The position numbers and the translations under genes are program-made. A model generated the notes under the pieces. That model saw only the letters and a program-made list of their open reading frames with translations, made no database searches and was not told the DNA's origin. A stretch of 64,000 nucleotides of DNA from positions 1-64,000 of the forward strand of contig CAWULT010000008.1 of NCBI GenBank assembly GCA_963923455.1, given 5' to 3'. The stretch is from CAWULT01 sp963923455 (GTDB taxonomy: Bacteria > Acidobacteriota > Vicinamibacteria > Vicinamibacterales > UBA2999). Positions 43,801 through 51,087 of the stretch are shown here, piece after piece. Within the stretch, counting starts at the first letter, position 1. Every line of letters starts with the position of its first letter.

Positions 43801-44029
43801 AGCCCGCCATCCGCTCCAGGTGCGGCCGGATCTCCGGGTAGAAGTAGATGACGAAGTGCTCCGTCTCGTACGTCATCCACCGGAAGTTGTCGTACCGGAT
43901 CTGGTTCTTGCCGAAGTAGGGGACGTAGGGCGTCTGGGCGGTGGCCGGGGAGGCGCCGACCGCCAGGACTACCGCGAACGCCGCGGCCGCTATCCGGAGC
44001 AGGGCCCCGCAGCGAGGGCGGTTGCTCAT
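40853..44029 (-). CDS. Metalloprotease - TolB-like propeller - outer-membrane barrel fusion
   Basis: The 1058-residue exported protein has a signal peptide (about 1-31, 'ATAQ') and a gluzincin-type peptidase domain with HELTH at H150/E151/H154 and a third ligand candidate E177 in 'WVNEGLSDY'. Repeated propeller blades at about 260-560 include 'SPDGRKVVFGAIKDGTGD' and 'WSPDGSYVVYLARVSGNEK'. A C-terminal half of long amphipathic strands ends 'KFSVWIGYDF', as in Omp85/BamA-type surface barrels. It would place a zinc peptidase and propeller next to an outer-membrane barrel. ATG 44029 is fixed by the signal peptide and by AAGGAG 6 bases upstream; the frame stays open much further but codes nothing sensible there. 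Confidence 0.8.
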   Translation of the reverse strand: MSNRPRCGALLRIAAAAFAVVLAVGASPATAQTPYVPYFGKNQIRYDNFRWMTYETEHFVIYFYPEIRPHLERMAGYAESAYQHISAELKHDLAHKVPLILFQTSSEFQQQNVIPGAAQEGVGAFAEPIRNRIVMPMDEPPDLLYRLIVHELTHQFEFDIIPTSLMRRNVPLWVNEGLSDYMTGIWRPQDLMTVRDAAVADIVPKMSDLQDYGEFNNPRMIYNLGHAVFEFMESKWGKEGLRQYLFALRKSVIGGGDNAYQEAFKLSPEEFDQQFEKYLKDRFKPFRDKERPADYGRDLAPDAKKTAFTNALSVEPSPSGDLLAVVTGNRKDREYDVILTSAKDGSVIRNLTKGFDHDKGFEFLVTPGGRWNTVPWLSWAPSGDRLAYFVRAEKNRTLIVQNVLTGGIEDRIPLDTLDEPESPDISPDGRKVVFGAIKDGTGDIFVLDLATREITNLTKDDFADSGPTWSPDGSYVVYLARVSGNEKLFRLDVASGRKTQVTFGTHDDGAAQFLDADTLVFPSTATDPTQPIAPEIATNGNIYNIWTLSLKNGELRQYTDALGGNTTAVVLRDGASSPRIGFVSYYKGEYTVHTLERRDPLITAASADFGAPGPIVDFQAPLSHTLVADKIKKKGKFQNMFLDGRPPVNVGVTSGGDVFGGSAVSFSDVLGDQQFNVYAASISQYRTMSASYMNLSRRFNYALQGFSQTQFFYGQLANVFYDPMYSGFIDRDFAVATRTIRGGTAFGIWPFNRYRRIEVSGGAMQYVENFADPGLQEVSVDYQQQQFGRTLLQSGTYVPFGVTFVQETTVFREFGPLAGNTMRLGYEVAPKIPLPCTGNEGPRCSTLSRQSLDGDARYYQRLGSTGLLALRARGFKSWGAAPTYIYFGGNSEMRGYQFLEFLGSRSAFFNAELRFPLIEAMLTPLGVLGGVRGVFFANLGGGHFDGQSFRWFARKNETYTPVVGFRQTSVTTQEPIYGQATTVSGLRLVDARASYGIGLQTFALGFPVHFDYAWRTLFNRQWEDAVFAAPCQQTGQVYCGGSSNFRKPKFSVWIGYDF

Positions 44030-44281
44030 GAGACTCTCCTTGCAGGGGGGCGAGGGCCCTGCGTGGTCGACCCGAGAGCCCGGTGACCGGCACCAAGCCC
44101 CTCGGCTTCGCATCTTACTGCCGTCGCTGGACCCCGCAAACCAGCTTTTTTCGAAGGAACCGCCCTGTTTTGAGCAAAGGATGTACCGATGACCGCCCGC
44201 GCAGTGGCGTGGGATCCGGCTCGTCGTTGGCGCGCGGCGGCAGCGGGTGTCCTCCCGAATCGAAAGCACTGTCTCCGGTCG

Positions 44282-44287
44282 TATACT
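44282..44287 (+). promoter_or_regulatory. -10-like hexamer for the TlpA-like gene
   Basis: TATACT lies 9 bases before ATG 44297. There is no Shine-Dalgarno sequence, so a leaderless or very short-leader transcript is predicted. Confidence 0.5.
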
Positions 44288-44296
44288 GGGAGTGCC

Positions 44297-44965
44297 ATGG
44301 ACACGAACGATCAGGCGCCACACGGGCCCGAGCACGCCACTGGCACGCCGGCCCTGCCCGAAGCCGACGGCGCGCCGGCGGGCGGCAACCGCCCATCCAG
44401 GAAGTCGGCCTGGCTCGCGATGGGGGCCGTGGCCTTGGCGCTGGCGCTGATCTGGCTGGCGCCCGGCATCGGTGACGACAGCGGTTCGTCCGCCCCGGGC
44501 AGCGAGGCCACCGGCGACTACCCGGGCGAGCCGGAGGACGCGCAGGCCTCTGGCAAGGCGGCGCCCCTGCACTTCACCGTGAAGGACATGCACGGTGTCG
44601 ACGTCAAGCTGGCGTCGTTCAAGGGCAAGGTCATCCTGCTGAACTTCTGGGCGACGTGGTGCGGCCCGTGCAAGGCCGAGATCCCGTCGCTCGTCGAGCT
44701 GCAGGCGCAGTACAAGGACGACCTGGTGATCCTGGGCTTCTCCGTTGACGACACGGTCGAGAAGATGAAGCCCTACGCCGAACAGTACCGGATCAACTAC
44801 CCGCTGCTCGTCGGCAGCGGGCGCGAGGACGTGCAGGATGCGTTCGGCCCGATGTACGGCATCCCGGTCTCGGTGATCATCGACCGCGAGGGGCGGATCG
44901 CGAAGAAGCACTCGGGCATCGCGTCGAAGGCCCAGTTCGAACGGGAGATCAAGGCCCTGTTGTAG
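44297..44965 (+). CDS. Membrane-anchored TlpA/ResA-like thioredoxin
   Basis: The 222-residue protein has a cytoplasmic N-tail, one transmembrane helix (about 38-56), a short acidic/Ser-Gly linker and a TlpA-type thioredoxin domain with WCGPC in 'LLNFWATWCGPCKAEIPSL' (about 114-132). 'YGIPVSVIIDREGRIAKKHSG' carries the cis-proline. It faces outside the cytoplasm and probably reduces disulphides, for instance in cytochrome c assembly or copper-site assembly. c-type cytochromes and an SCO protein are encoded elsewhere in the window. Only 26 bases separate it from the next gene. Confidence 0.88.
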   Translation: MDTNDQAPHGPEHATGTPALPEADGAPAGGNRPSRKSAWLAMGAVALALALIWLAPGIGDDSGSSAPGSEATGDYPGEPEDAQASGKAAPLHFTVKDMHGVDVKLASFKGKVILLNFWATWCGPCKAEIPSLVELQAQYKDDLVILGFSVDDTVEKMKPYAEQYRINYPLLVGSGREDVQDAFGPMYGIPVSVIIDREGRIAKKHSGIASKAQFEREIKALL

Positions 44966-44979
44966 TGGAAGGCCTGTAG

Positions 44980-44985
44980 TATCAT
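44980..44985 (+). promoter_or_regulatory. -10-like hexamer for the small gene at 44992
   Basis: TATCAT ends 6 bases before ATG 44992, the exact distance for transcription to start on the A of the start codon. The overlapping TAGTAT (44977-44982) is an alternative. Confidence 0.45.
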
Positions 44986-44991
44986 TCGATC

Positions 44992-45213
44992 ATGTTGAAG
45001 GGATTCACACACGCCCACCTCGCCTGCGGATGCCGCGTCGCGTTCCGCGAAGGCGTCGAGGGCAGCCCCGTGACCGTCGTGGTCGATGCGAAGGGGCCGG
45101 GGTGTGGCATCTCGATCCACGTTCGCGACCTGCCGCTCTACGACTACCGCGAGGCACTCCGGCCTCCGACGCGGTTCCTGTCGGTCGAGGAAGAGTTCGA
45201 GGAAGAGGGCTGA
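44992..45213 (+). CDS. Small protein of unknown function
   Basis: The 73-residue protein has a Cys-containing start ('HLACGCRVAFREG'), a compact beta-rich middle ('PVTVVVDAKGPGCGISIHV') and a very acidic tail ('SVEEEFEEEG'). No family is recognised. Codon use matches its neighbours, and the reading frame is well placed after a -10-like element, which supports a real gene. Confidence 0.6.
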   Translation: MLKGFTHAHLACGCRVAFREGVEGSPVTVVVDAKGPGCGISIHVRDLPLYDYREALRPPTRFLSVEEEFEEEG

Positions 45214-45217
45214 GACG

Positions 45218-45235
45218 CCCCGCCAGAGGGCGGGG
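45218..45235. terminator. GC-rich hairpin between convergent genes
   Basis: CCCCGCC (45218-45224) and GGCGGGG (45229-45235) form a 7-bp stem with a 4-base loop, just after the small gene's stop and before the convergent phosphatase-family gene. No U-tract. Confidence 0.45.
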
Positions 45236-45253
45236 GGCCGTCCCCGCCGGGCA

Positions 45254-45988
45254 TCAGCCCTGGAACTCCACCTGCAGGTCTGCGACGAGCGGCAGGTGGT
45301 CCGACGCCATCAGTGACAGCCGCGACCGCGGCAGCTCCAGCTTCGCCACCTCCACGTTGCCGGCGTAGTAGATGTGGTCCAGGTGCACCACGGGGAAGAC
45401 CCCTGGGTAGGTGCGCCGCCGCCGCAGGTGCGCTCGCAGGTCGATGCTCTGCAGCCGTTCGCTGAGCACGCTGGTGGCCAGGCCGCGCATCCACTCGTTG
45501 AAGTCGCCCAGCACGATCTTCGGCTCCCCGATCCGCCGGTCGTGCAGGATGGTGCTGAGCCGCTGGGCCTGGTGCCGCCGCTCCAGGAACGCGGTGCCGA
45601 GGTGAACGTTGTAGAGGTGCAGGATGTCGCCGTCGACGTCGATGTCGACGCGCTGGCAGCACCGGGGCTCGCAGGTCTTCCACGACAGGTCGTACTGGGC
45701 GTGATGCCGGATCGGGAAGCGGCTCAGGACGACGTTGCCGAACAGGGCCCCCCGCAGGTGGCGCGCCGGGGCCATCACCCAGCCCATGCCGAGCAGGGCA
45801 CCCAGCTCCTCCGCGTGGCCTTGGGAGTGGGGACCCGCCCCGATCACCTCCTGCAGCGCGATCACGTCCGGCTCGATGGCCCGGATGACGTCGGCGATCC
45901 GGCCAGGCATGGTCCGGCCGTCGAGGCCGCGGCAGCGGTGGACGTTGTAGGTGGCCACGCGCAGCGTGCGCCAGCGGCGGTCGGTCAT
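45254..45988 (-). CDS. Endonuclease/exonuclease/phosphatase (EEP) family protein
   Basis: The 244-residue protein has the DNase I-like metal-dependent hydrolase motifs: 'LRVATYNVHRC' (residues about 9-19), 'IALQEVIG' (Glu of the metal site), 'GDFNEWMRG' (about 141-149) and a final 'SDHLPLVADL' (catalytic Asp-His). There is no signal peptide. Substrates in this fold range from DNA to phospholipids and phosphoinositides, so the function stays open. The gene is divergent from the small gene at 46018, sharing a 29-base spacer. Confidence 0.85.
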   Translation of the reverse strand: MTDRRWRTLRVATYNVHRCRGLDGRTMPGRIADVIRAIEPDVIALQEVIGAGPHSQGHAEELGALLGMGWVMAPARHLRGALFGNVVLSRFPIRHHAQYDLSWKTCEPRCCQRVDIDVDGDILHLYNVHLGTAFLERRHQAQRLSTILHDRRIGEPKIVLGDFNEWMRGLATSVLSERLQSIDLRAHLRRRRTYPGVFPVVHLDHIYYAGNVEVAKLELPRSRLSLMASDHLPLVADLQVEFQG

Positions 45989-46005
45989 GACGGTCCGTCG
46001 AGGAC

Positions 46006-46011
46006 TAGAAT
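46006..46011 (+). promoter_or_regulatory. -10-like hexamer for leaderless gene at 46018
   Basis: TAGAAT ends 6 bases before ATG 46018. On the other strand the overlapping TATTCT could serve the divergent EEP gene, 19 bases from its start. Confidence 0.5.
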
Positions 46012-46017
46012 ACCTGT

Positions 46018-46320
46018 ATGGCGAAGCTGACGAGCGAAGTCGAGCTGACCTGCCCGTGCTGCGACGCGGTGCTGGTGGTGGACCTCAACCTCGGCCGAAT
46101 CGTGGGCCACCGCGAAGCGCCGCGGGCCGACATGCCCGAACTCGACAACGCCGCCCGCATCCTGGAGGCGCAGGCGGCGCGCCGGGACGCGCTGTTCGAA
46201 CAGTCCGTGCAGGCGGAGAAGGGGCGGGGCGACGCGCTGTCGCGCCGGTTCGAGGAGGCGCTGAAGCAGGCCAACCAGGAGCCGGTCTCGAAGCCGACGC
46301 GGGCCTTCGACCTCGACTAG
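46018..46320 (+). CDS. Small protein with CPCC motif, unknown function
   Basis: The 100-residue protein begins with a beta segment containing 'ELTCPCCDAVLVVDLNLGRIVGHRE' (four-residue CPCC, possible metal knuckle). A charged helical stretch follows (about 40-85, 'LEAQAARRDALFEQSVQAEK'), which looks like a coiled coil. The family is unknown to me. Its end overlaps the end of the convergent transglutaminase-like gene by 4 bases. Confidence 0.65.
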   Translation: MAKLTSEVELTCPCCDAVLVVDLNLGRIVGHREAPRADMPELDNAARILEAQAARRDALFEQSVQAEKGRGDALSRRFEEALKQANQEPVSKPTRAFDLD

Positions 46321-47027
46321 CCCCGGCGTCGGTATTCGGCTGGCAACGCCGTCCATCGCTCGCGCCCCTTGTAGTACTTCCACGGTTTGAAGCCGTGCGC
46401 CTCGCGGAAGCGCCGGTAGCGCTCGCGCAGCCGCTCGACGCGCGCGTCCGACGACGCGATCGGGCGGTGTGGCCAGTCGAGCAGCAGCCGCTCCACCTTC
46501 CAGACGTTCTTCGCCGAGAGCCGCCAGTCCCACGTACCGAGCACCCGCAGGTCGACGACAGCATAGGCCTTCACCCGGCCCGTGAAGTCGATGTACGAGT
46601 CGAAGTAGCTCAGCGCCAGCGCGCGCGGCGTCGCGAACACCGGCCGGCGCCCGTGCAGCCCAGGGTCGCGCGAGCGCGCCACCGAGCCCCAGCCCGTCGC
46701 CGTCCGGTAGACGAAGATCACGTGGTCGAGCAGGTCTTCCGACTCGAAGCTGAGGACGAGCGGGGGATAGCGGTGCTGCTCCAGGATGACCGCCGCCGAG
46801 AGCGCCGCCTCGAGGCAGTGGGCCGTGCCCTCCCGGACGACGCCCCGGAAGCTGCGCAGCGTCTCGCCCCCCGTTTCGGTGTTGTACGGCAGGGCGTTCA
46901 GCCAGCGCTGGACGGCCAGCGGCGTCCGCAGCGAGGCGACCAGCGCGCGCTCGGCCGGCGTGAGGGCCAGCGCCGGCGGCGTCGACCGCTCAGTGCACGG
47001 GAGGGGCGGTCGCGGCGAGGTCGGCAA
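46317..47027 (-). CDS. Transglutaminase-like cysteine domain protein
   Basis: The 236-residue protein has 'REGTAHCLEAALSAAVILEQH' (about 66-86), a transglutaminase/papain-type nucleophile region with Cys about 71, and 'DLLDHVIFVYR', which carries a histidine in the place of the catalytic one. C-terminal residues are strongly basic. I infer a cysteine peptidase or related fold; the activity is unproven. The start is uncertain: the frame opens at TTG 47027, inside the end of the SCO gene, and a later start is possible. Confidence 0.6.
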   Translation of the reverse strand: MPTSPRPPLPCTERSTPPALALTPAERALVASLRTPLAVQRWLNALPYNTETGGETLRSFRGVVREGTAHCLEAALSAAVILEQHRYPPLVLSFESEDLLDHVIFVYRTATGWGSVARSRDPGLHGRRPVFATPRALALSYFDSYIDFTGRVKAYAVVDLRVLGTWDWRLSAKNVWKVERLLLDWPHRPIASSDARVERLRERYRRFREAHGFKPWKYYKGRERWTALPAEYRRRG

Positions 47028-47850
47028 CGAGTTCGTCCGGAGTCCAGTGCGTTCCCGTGTAGGCGCGCACGAGCCGCCCGTCGGCGTCGATCACCGCGGT
47101 GCGCAGGTTGTGCGTCAGCTCGATCGGGCTGTCGGGGTTGCGTTCGACGAAGATCCCGAACTGCTCGCCGAAGGCGCGCGCCTCGGCCGGTTCCGCCGTC
47201 GCGAACGTCCAGACCTTCGGGTCCGCGCCGAGCACGCGGGAGTGCTCCCGGAGCACCGGCGGGGTGTCGTAGTCGGGGTCGAGCGTCACCGAGATCAAGC
47301 GCACGTCGGCGAGCTCGCGCCGGCGGGCGAGGGTCTTCTGCACCGCGGCGAAGTAGCGGTCCATCATCGGGCAGAAGTCGGGCAGCGGGCAGCGCGTGTA
47401 CATGAACGTCAGCGCGACGCGGTGGCCGCGCCAGGACGAGAACGCCCGGGCCGTGCCGTCCTGGTCGATCAGGCGCGACTCCTTGACCGGCGCGCCCGGT
47501 TCGAGCACGTCGGGCTGGGCCGGCGGCGGCGCGGCGGCGGGCAGGTCGGCGTGGCCGGTCCTGGTCAGCGTCGACAGGTAGGCCTTGACCTCCTCGACGA
47601 CCAGCGTGGCGGTGACGAGATCGCCGGCCTGCATCCCGTCGAGCAGCCTCGGGTCGCTGACCTTGAACGGCATCGTCATGCCGGGCATGAAGTTCTTGAT
47701 GTCCTGGTGCTTGATGACGACCTCGGTCGTGGCCGGCCGCACCTCGAGAATCTGGCCCACCAGCTCGAACTGGCGTGGCGGCGGCGCCTGGCGTCCGCAC
47801 GCGCACGCCACCAGCGCCAGGGCCAGCAGCATCGGCAGAATGCCCCGCAT
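46990..47850 (-). CDS. CusF-SCO1/SenC fusion, copper-handling lipoprotein
   Basis: The 286-residue protein has a lipoprotein signal ('LVACAC', Cys about 16-18). A CusF-like copper/silver-binding domain follows at about 27-95 ('GQILEVRPATTEVVIKHQ', 'FMPGMTMPFKV'). After an Ala/Pro linker comes an SCO domain with the copper-thiol motif CPLPDFC (about 155-161) and the distal His in 'IELTHNLRTAVID'. The SCO motif is normally CxxxC; here it is C-P-L-P-D-F-C, two residues longer. SCO proteins insert copper in CuA sites. A CuA-type protein is encoded at 33608-34024, but this locus is separate. Confidence 0.85.
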   Translation of the reverse strand: MRGILPMLLALALVACACGRQAPPPRQFELVGQILEVRPATTEVVIKHQDIKNFMPGMTMPFKVSDPRLLDGMQAGDLVTATLVVEEVKAYLSTLTRTGHADLPAAAPPPAQPDVLEPGAPVKESRLIDQDGTARAFSSWRGHRVALTFMYTRCPLPDFCPMMDRYFAAVQKTLARRRELADVRLISVTLDPDYDTPPVLREHSRVLGADPKVWTFATAEPAEARAFGEQFGIFVERNPDSPIELTHNLRTAVIDADGRLVRAYTGTHWTPDELVADLAATAPPVH

Positions 47851-47854
47851 TTCG

Positions 47855-47863
47855 TACACTCTA
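47855..47863. promoter_or_regulatory. Overlapping divergent -10 elements, both leaderless
   Basis: Only 18 bases separate the two start codons (ATG 47850 leftward, ATG 47869 rightward). On the plus strand TACACT (47855-47860) ends 8 bases before ATG 47869. On the minus strand TAGAGT (47863-47858) ends 7 bases before ATG 47850. The two hexamers overlap by three bases, so polymerase can serve only one gene at a time. Confidence 0.55.
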
Positions 47864-47868
47864 GCACC

Positions 47869-48579
47869 ATGGCGACCTGGGTCGGCACCTCCGGTTACAA
47901 CTACCCCGAGTGGAAGGGGACCTTCTATCCCGACACGCTCCCGGCGGCCAGGATGCTCCCCTACTACGCGGAACGTTTCTCGACCGTGGAGATCAACTAC
48001 ACCTTCTACCGGTCGCCGACGGAGAAGGTCCTGGACGGCTGGAGCCGCGCGACGCCGGAGGCCTTTCGGCTCACGCTGAAGGCTCCCAAGCGCATCACGC
48101 ACGACGCGCGCCTGCGTGACTGCGGCGACCGGGTGCGGCAGTTCCTCGAGACGGCATCGAACCTGGGGCCGAAGCTCGGGGCGCTGCTGTTTCAGTTGCC
48201 GCCGAACCTGAAGAAGGACCTCGCGCTCTTCGACGACTTCCTCGCGACATTCCCGCCGAAGGTGCGCGCGGCGTTCGAGTTCCGCCATCCCTCGTGGCTC
48301 GACGACGACGTCTACGCACGGCTGCGCGAACGAAACCTGGCGCTGTGCGTGGCCGACTCGGAGAAGCTCTCGACGCCGGTCGTGATCACGGCGGACTGCG
48401 CCTATTTCCGGCTTCGGGACGAGGGTTATGCCCCCGACGACCTCGCGCGCTGGGCCGAGGTGATCCGGACGCAGGCGTCAGCGTGCGCCGACGTCTTCGT
48501 CTACTTCAAGCACGAGGAATCGGGAAAGGGACCGGCGTTCGCGACGGCGCTGCTGCGGGCGCTCGGTGGGCCGTCGTGA
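47869..48579 (+). CDS. DUF72 family protein (YecE-like)
   Basis: The 236-residue TIM-barrel protein of the DUF72 family shows 'WVGTSGYNYPEWKGTFYP' at residues 4-21, 'FSTVEINYTFYRSP', 'FRLTLKAPKRITHDARL', 'LLFQLPPNLKKDLALFDDFL', 'FEFRHPSW' and 'VFVYFKHEESGKGP' at the end. The function of the family is not settled. Its 3' end overlaps the convergent hydrolase gene by 74 bases, an unusually long antisense overlap. Confidence 0.9.
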   Translation: MATWVGTSGYNYPEWKGTFYPDTLPAARMLPYYAERFSTVEINYTFYRSPTEKVLDGWSRATPEAFRLTLKAPKRITHDARLRDCGDRVRQFLETASNLGPKLGALLFQLPPNLKKDLALFDDFLATFPPKVRAAFEFRHPSWLDDDVYARLRERNLALCVADSEKLSTPVVITADCAYFRLRDEGYAPDDLARWAEVIRTQASACADVFVYFKHEESGKGPAFATALLRALGGPS

Positions 48580-49540
48580 ACGCCACGACCTCCCGCTCGG
48601 CCCAGTACCCGTCGTAGCCGGGCTGCTCGGCTTCGACGAAGGCGCAGTGCCCGCCGTGGCGCGTGATCACGCGCGTGATGGCCGGATTGCCGGTGACGTT
48701 CGGCTCGTGGAACGGCCCGGGCGGCACGAACGGGTCGTCCTCGGCCGTCAGGATCAGCGTCGGTACGGTGATGCGGTGCACCACCCGCATCGCGCTCGCG
48801 CGGTGGTAGTAGTCGTCGGCGTCGCGGAAGCCGTGGTACGGGGCGGTGTACGCCTCGTCGAACTGTCGCACCGTCCAGATCCGGCCGAGGGGCTCGAGCG
48901 AGAACTCGCCCGGGAACGCCGCGGCCTTGCGTCGCATCCGCGCCTTGAGGTTCCGGACGAAGTTCCACTGGTACGGGTAGTTCGCGCGGCGTTCGAGCGC
49001 CGTGACGCACACCGCCAGGTCCATCGTCGGCGACACGGCGCACACGGCCGTGAGCTGTGGCGGGGCGTCGGGGCCGAGGTCGCCCGCCAGCTTGAGCGCG
49101 AGGTTGCCGCCGAGCGAGTAGCCGGCGAACGCGATCGCGGGCAGACGGTCGTGCTCGATCAGTTCGCGCATCACGAACAGCGGGTCGTGGATCAGGCCGG
49201 AGTGGTACAGCCCGCGTGACAGGTGTTCGGTGTGGCCGCAGTTGCGCTGGTTCAGCCGGACGACGTTCCAGCCGCGCGCCCACGCCTTGTCGGCCATGCC
49301 GCCCATGTAGTGGGCCATGCTCGACCCTTCGAGCCCGTGCAGCAGGATGATCGTGGGGTGGGCCCGGCGATCGGCCTGCCAGTGGCAGTGCGCCAGCACA
49401 CGCGCGTCCGGCGCCGTGTCGAAGTACCGCGCGTCCGGCGGCGGCAGGGCCGGAAACCGGCGGGCCCGGGCCCAGGCGTAGAGCGTCTGCCAGTGGCCGC
49501 CAGTGAAGCGGGGTCGATAGCCGGTCGGAGTGGGGGTCAC
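48506..49540 (-). CDS. YheT-type alpha/beta hydrolase
   Basis: The 344-residue protein is of the YheT/ABHD1-3 group. 'FTGGHWQTLYAW' occurs near the N-terminus, 'IILLHGLEGSSMAHYMGGMA' is the oxyanion region, 'NQRNCGHTEHLSRGLYHSG' is a family signature, and the nucleophile elbow is 'GYSLGGNLAL' (Ser about 141). The acid is in 'AEDDPFVP' and the catalytic His in 'RHGGHCAFVE'. The likely role is lipid or ester hydrolysis. The start is GTG 49540. The last 25 codons lie over the DUF72 gene. Confidence 0.85.
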   Translation of the reverse strand: MTPTPTGYRPRFTGGHWQTLYAWARARRFPALPPPDARYFDTAPDARVLAHCHWQADRRAHPTIILLHGLEGSSMAHYMGGMADKAWARGWNVVRLNQRNCGHTEHLSRGLYHSGLIHDPLFVMRELIEHDRLPAIAFAGYSLGGNLALKLAGDLGPDAPPQLTAVCAVSPTMDLAVCVTALERRANYPYQWNFVRNLKARMRRKAAAFPGEFSLEPLGRIWTVRQFDEAYTAPYHGFRDADDYYHRASAMRVVHRITVPTLILTAEDDPFVPPGPFHEPNVTGNPAITRVITRHGGHCAFVEAEQPGYDGYWAEREVVAFTTAHRAPAAAPSRTPVPFPIPRA

Positions 49541-49592
49541 GTGCAGGCCGTGCTCGGTGTCGACTGCCAGCTTATCATCCGGCCGTGGCGCC

Positions 49593-51080
49593 TCAGCGCC
49601 CGGCGGGGGCGAGCGCGTAGATCCGGAACCGCTCGTTCCGGTGGACGATCGGCAGCGGCAGGTCGGCCTCGGTGACGAGGAAGTGCAGCCCGTACCGCGC
49701 CGCGAGGGCGCTGGCCCGGTCCGCCGTCAACGACGGGAAGTCGTCGATGGCGATCGTCCGCTCGCGCACCCGCAGCGCGACGTCGCGCGAGTAGATCGCG
49801 AGCGCGGAGTCCTTCGTCTCCTCGAGCAGCACGTCGCGTTCGGCCGCCACGCGGACGCTCGTGCCGTACTTCCAGGCGTGCCCGGGGTCGGCCAGCACGT
49901 GGACGTCGAGCGGCTGCCGGCGCAGCCATTCCATCGCCTCCTGCCACGGCGACGCCGGGACGGTGACCGCGAACAGCGTGCGCTCGGGGTGCTCGACCAG
50001 CATCGTGTACGCGCCGCGCCCGACGGAGGCGGCGACGAGCAGCGCCGCCACGGCTGTCGCGGCGCGCCGGCCGAGGCCGGGCGCCGCCACGACGGCCACG
50101 ACGTAGATCGTGGCCACGAAGTCGACCAGCCAGAACACGCGCGAGATCTGGAGCTGGACGAAGAACGCCTGGCGGAGCAGCACCGCGGGCAGCGTCAGCA
50201 GGAACAGCGCGACGAGGGCCGTGGCGCCCCAGACGAGCCCGGCGTCCTCGGGCGTGGCGTCACCGCGTGCCCGGCGCGTCCGGTGCGCCCACCAGAGCAC
50301 GGCCAGCAGGCCGAGATTCGCCGCCCAGGCCCAGAGCGGCCAGTCGCCCGGGAACAGCGAGTCCTTGACCGCCAGCGGCTGCAGCCAGGCCTCGTCCATC
50401 GTGACGAGCCGCGAGCGGAACGGACCGAGCAGCAGTGCCCCGGCGCCGACCAGGCCTGCGGTGACGCCGCCCGCGAGCAGGTGACGCCAGATCGGGGTGC
50501 CCAGCACGAGCGCCGTGCCCACGAGCACGGCGAACCAGAGGCCGGTCGTGACGTGGACCACCAGGGCCCCGGCCACCAGCGCGGCCGCGCCCCAGCGCTG
50601 CCGGCGCAGCACGGCGGCCACCGCCAGCGCGCCCATGGCGAACGCCAGCATCCGCGGGTGGAAGTAGGCCTCGAAGGTGTTGGCGCTGGTGCGCGGAATC
50701 CGGTGGCGCAGCGTGAACACCGCGGCCAGCGCCAGCGTGCCGAGCGGCGTGCGGTACACGCGGCCGCCGATCTGGGCCAGGGCGAGCCAGATGAGCGCCA
50801 GCGACACCAGGTAGCCGCCGAGGAAGACGGCTTCGAGCGGCGCGCCGGTCAGTCGTGTCAGGGCGGCCAGCAGCTCGTCGGAGAGCATCAGCCGGCCCTG
50901 CGCGTCGATCAGCGGTGCGTCGCGCGGAAAGGCGCCCGGGACGAGCGCCCGCGTGACGACCGGGATGTAGAACGCCTGGTCCGAGACGCCGTAGCGGTAG
51001 CCGGCGGCGTTCGCGGTGGCGAGCACCACGAACGCCAGACCGGCGGCGACGGCGAAGGCGCGGGAGTGGGCGGACGACAC
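49593..51080 (-). CDS. Polytopic membrane protein, glycosyltransferase-like topology
   Basis: The 495-residue protein has about 10 hydrophobic helices in the first 370 residues and a soluble C-terminal domain of about 120 residues ('PASPWQEAMEWLRRQPLDVHVLADPGHAWKYGTSVRV...'). Topology and the extracellular soluble tail resemble GT39/GT-C-like or DUF6798-type membrane proteins. I do not see a diagnostic catalytic motif. ATG 51080 lies 7 bases after the DinB gene stop in the leftward operon. Confidence 0.6.
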   Translation of the reverse strand: MSSAHSRAFAVAAGLAFVVLATANAAGYRYGVSDQAFYIPVVTRALVPGAFPRDAPLIDAQGRLMLSDELLAALTRLTGAPLEAVFLGGYLVSLALIWLALAQIGGRVYRTPLGTLALAAVFTLRHRIPRTSANTFEAYFHPRMLAFAMGALAVAAVLRRQRWGAAALVAGALVVHVTTGLWFAVLVGTALVLGTPIWRHLLAGGVTAGLVGAGALLLGPFRSRLVTMDEAWLQPLAVKDSLFPGDWPLWAWAANLGLLAVLWWAHRTRRARGDATPEDAGLVWGATALVALFLLTLPAVLLRQAFFVQLQISRVFWLVDFVATIYVVAVVAAPGLGRRAATAVAALLVAASVGRGAYTMLVEHPERTLFAVTVPASPWQEAMEWLRRQPLDVHVLADPGHAWKYGTSVRVAAERDVLLEETKDSALAIYSRDVALRVRERTIAIDDFPSLTADRASALAARYGLHFLVTEADLPLPIVHRNERFRIYALAPAGR

Positions 51081-51087
51081 GCGCCGG

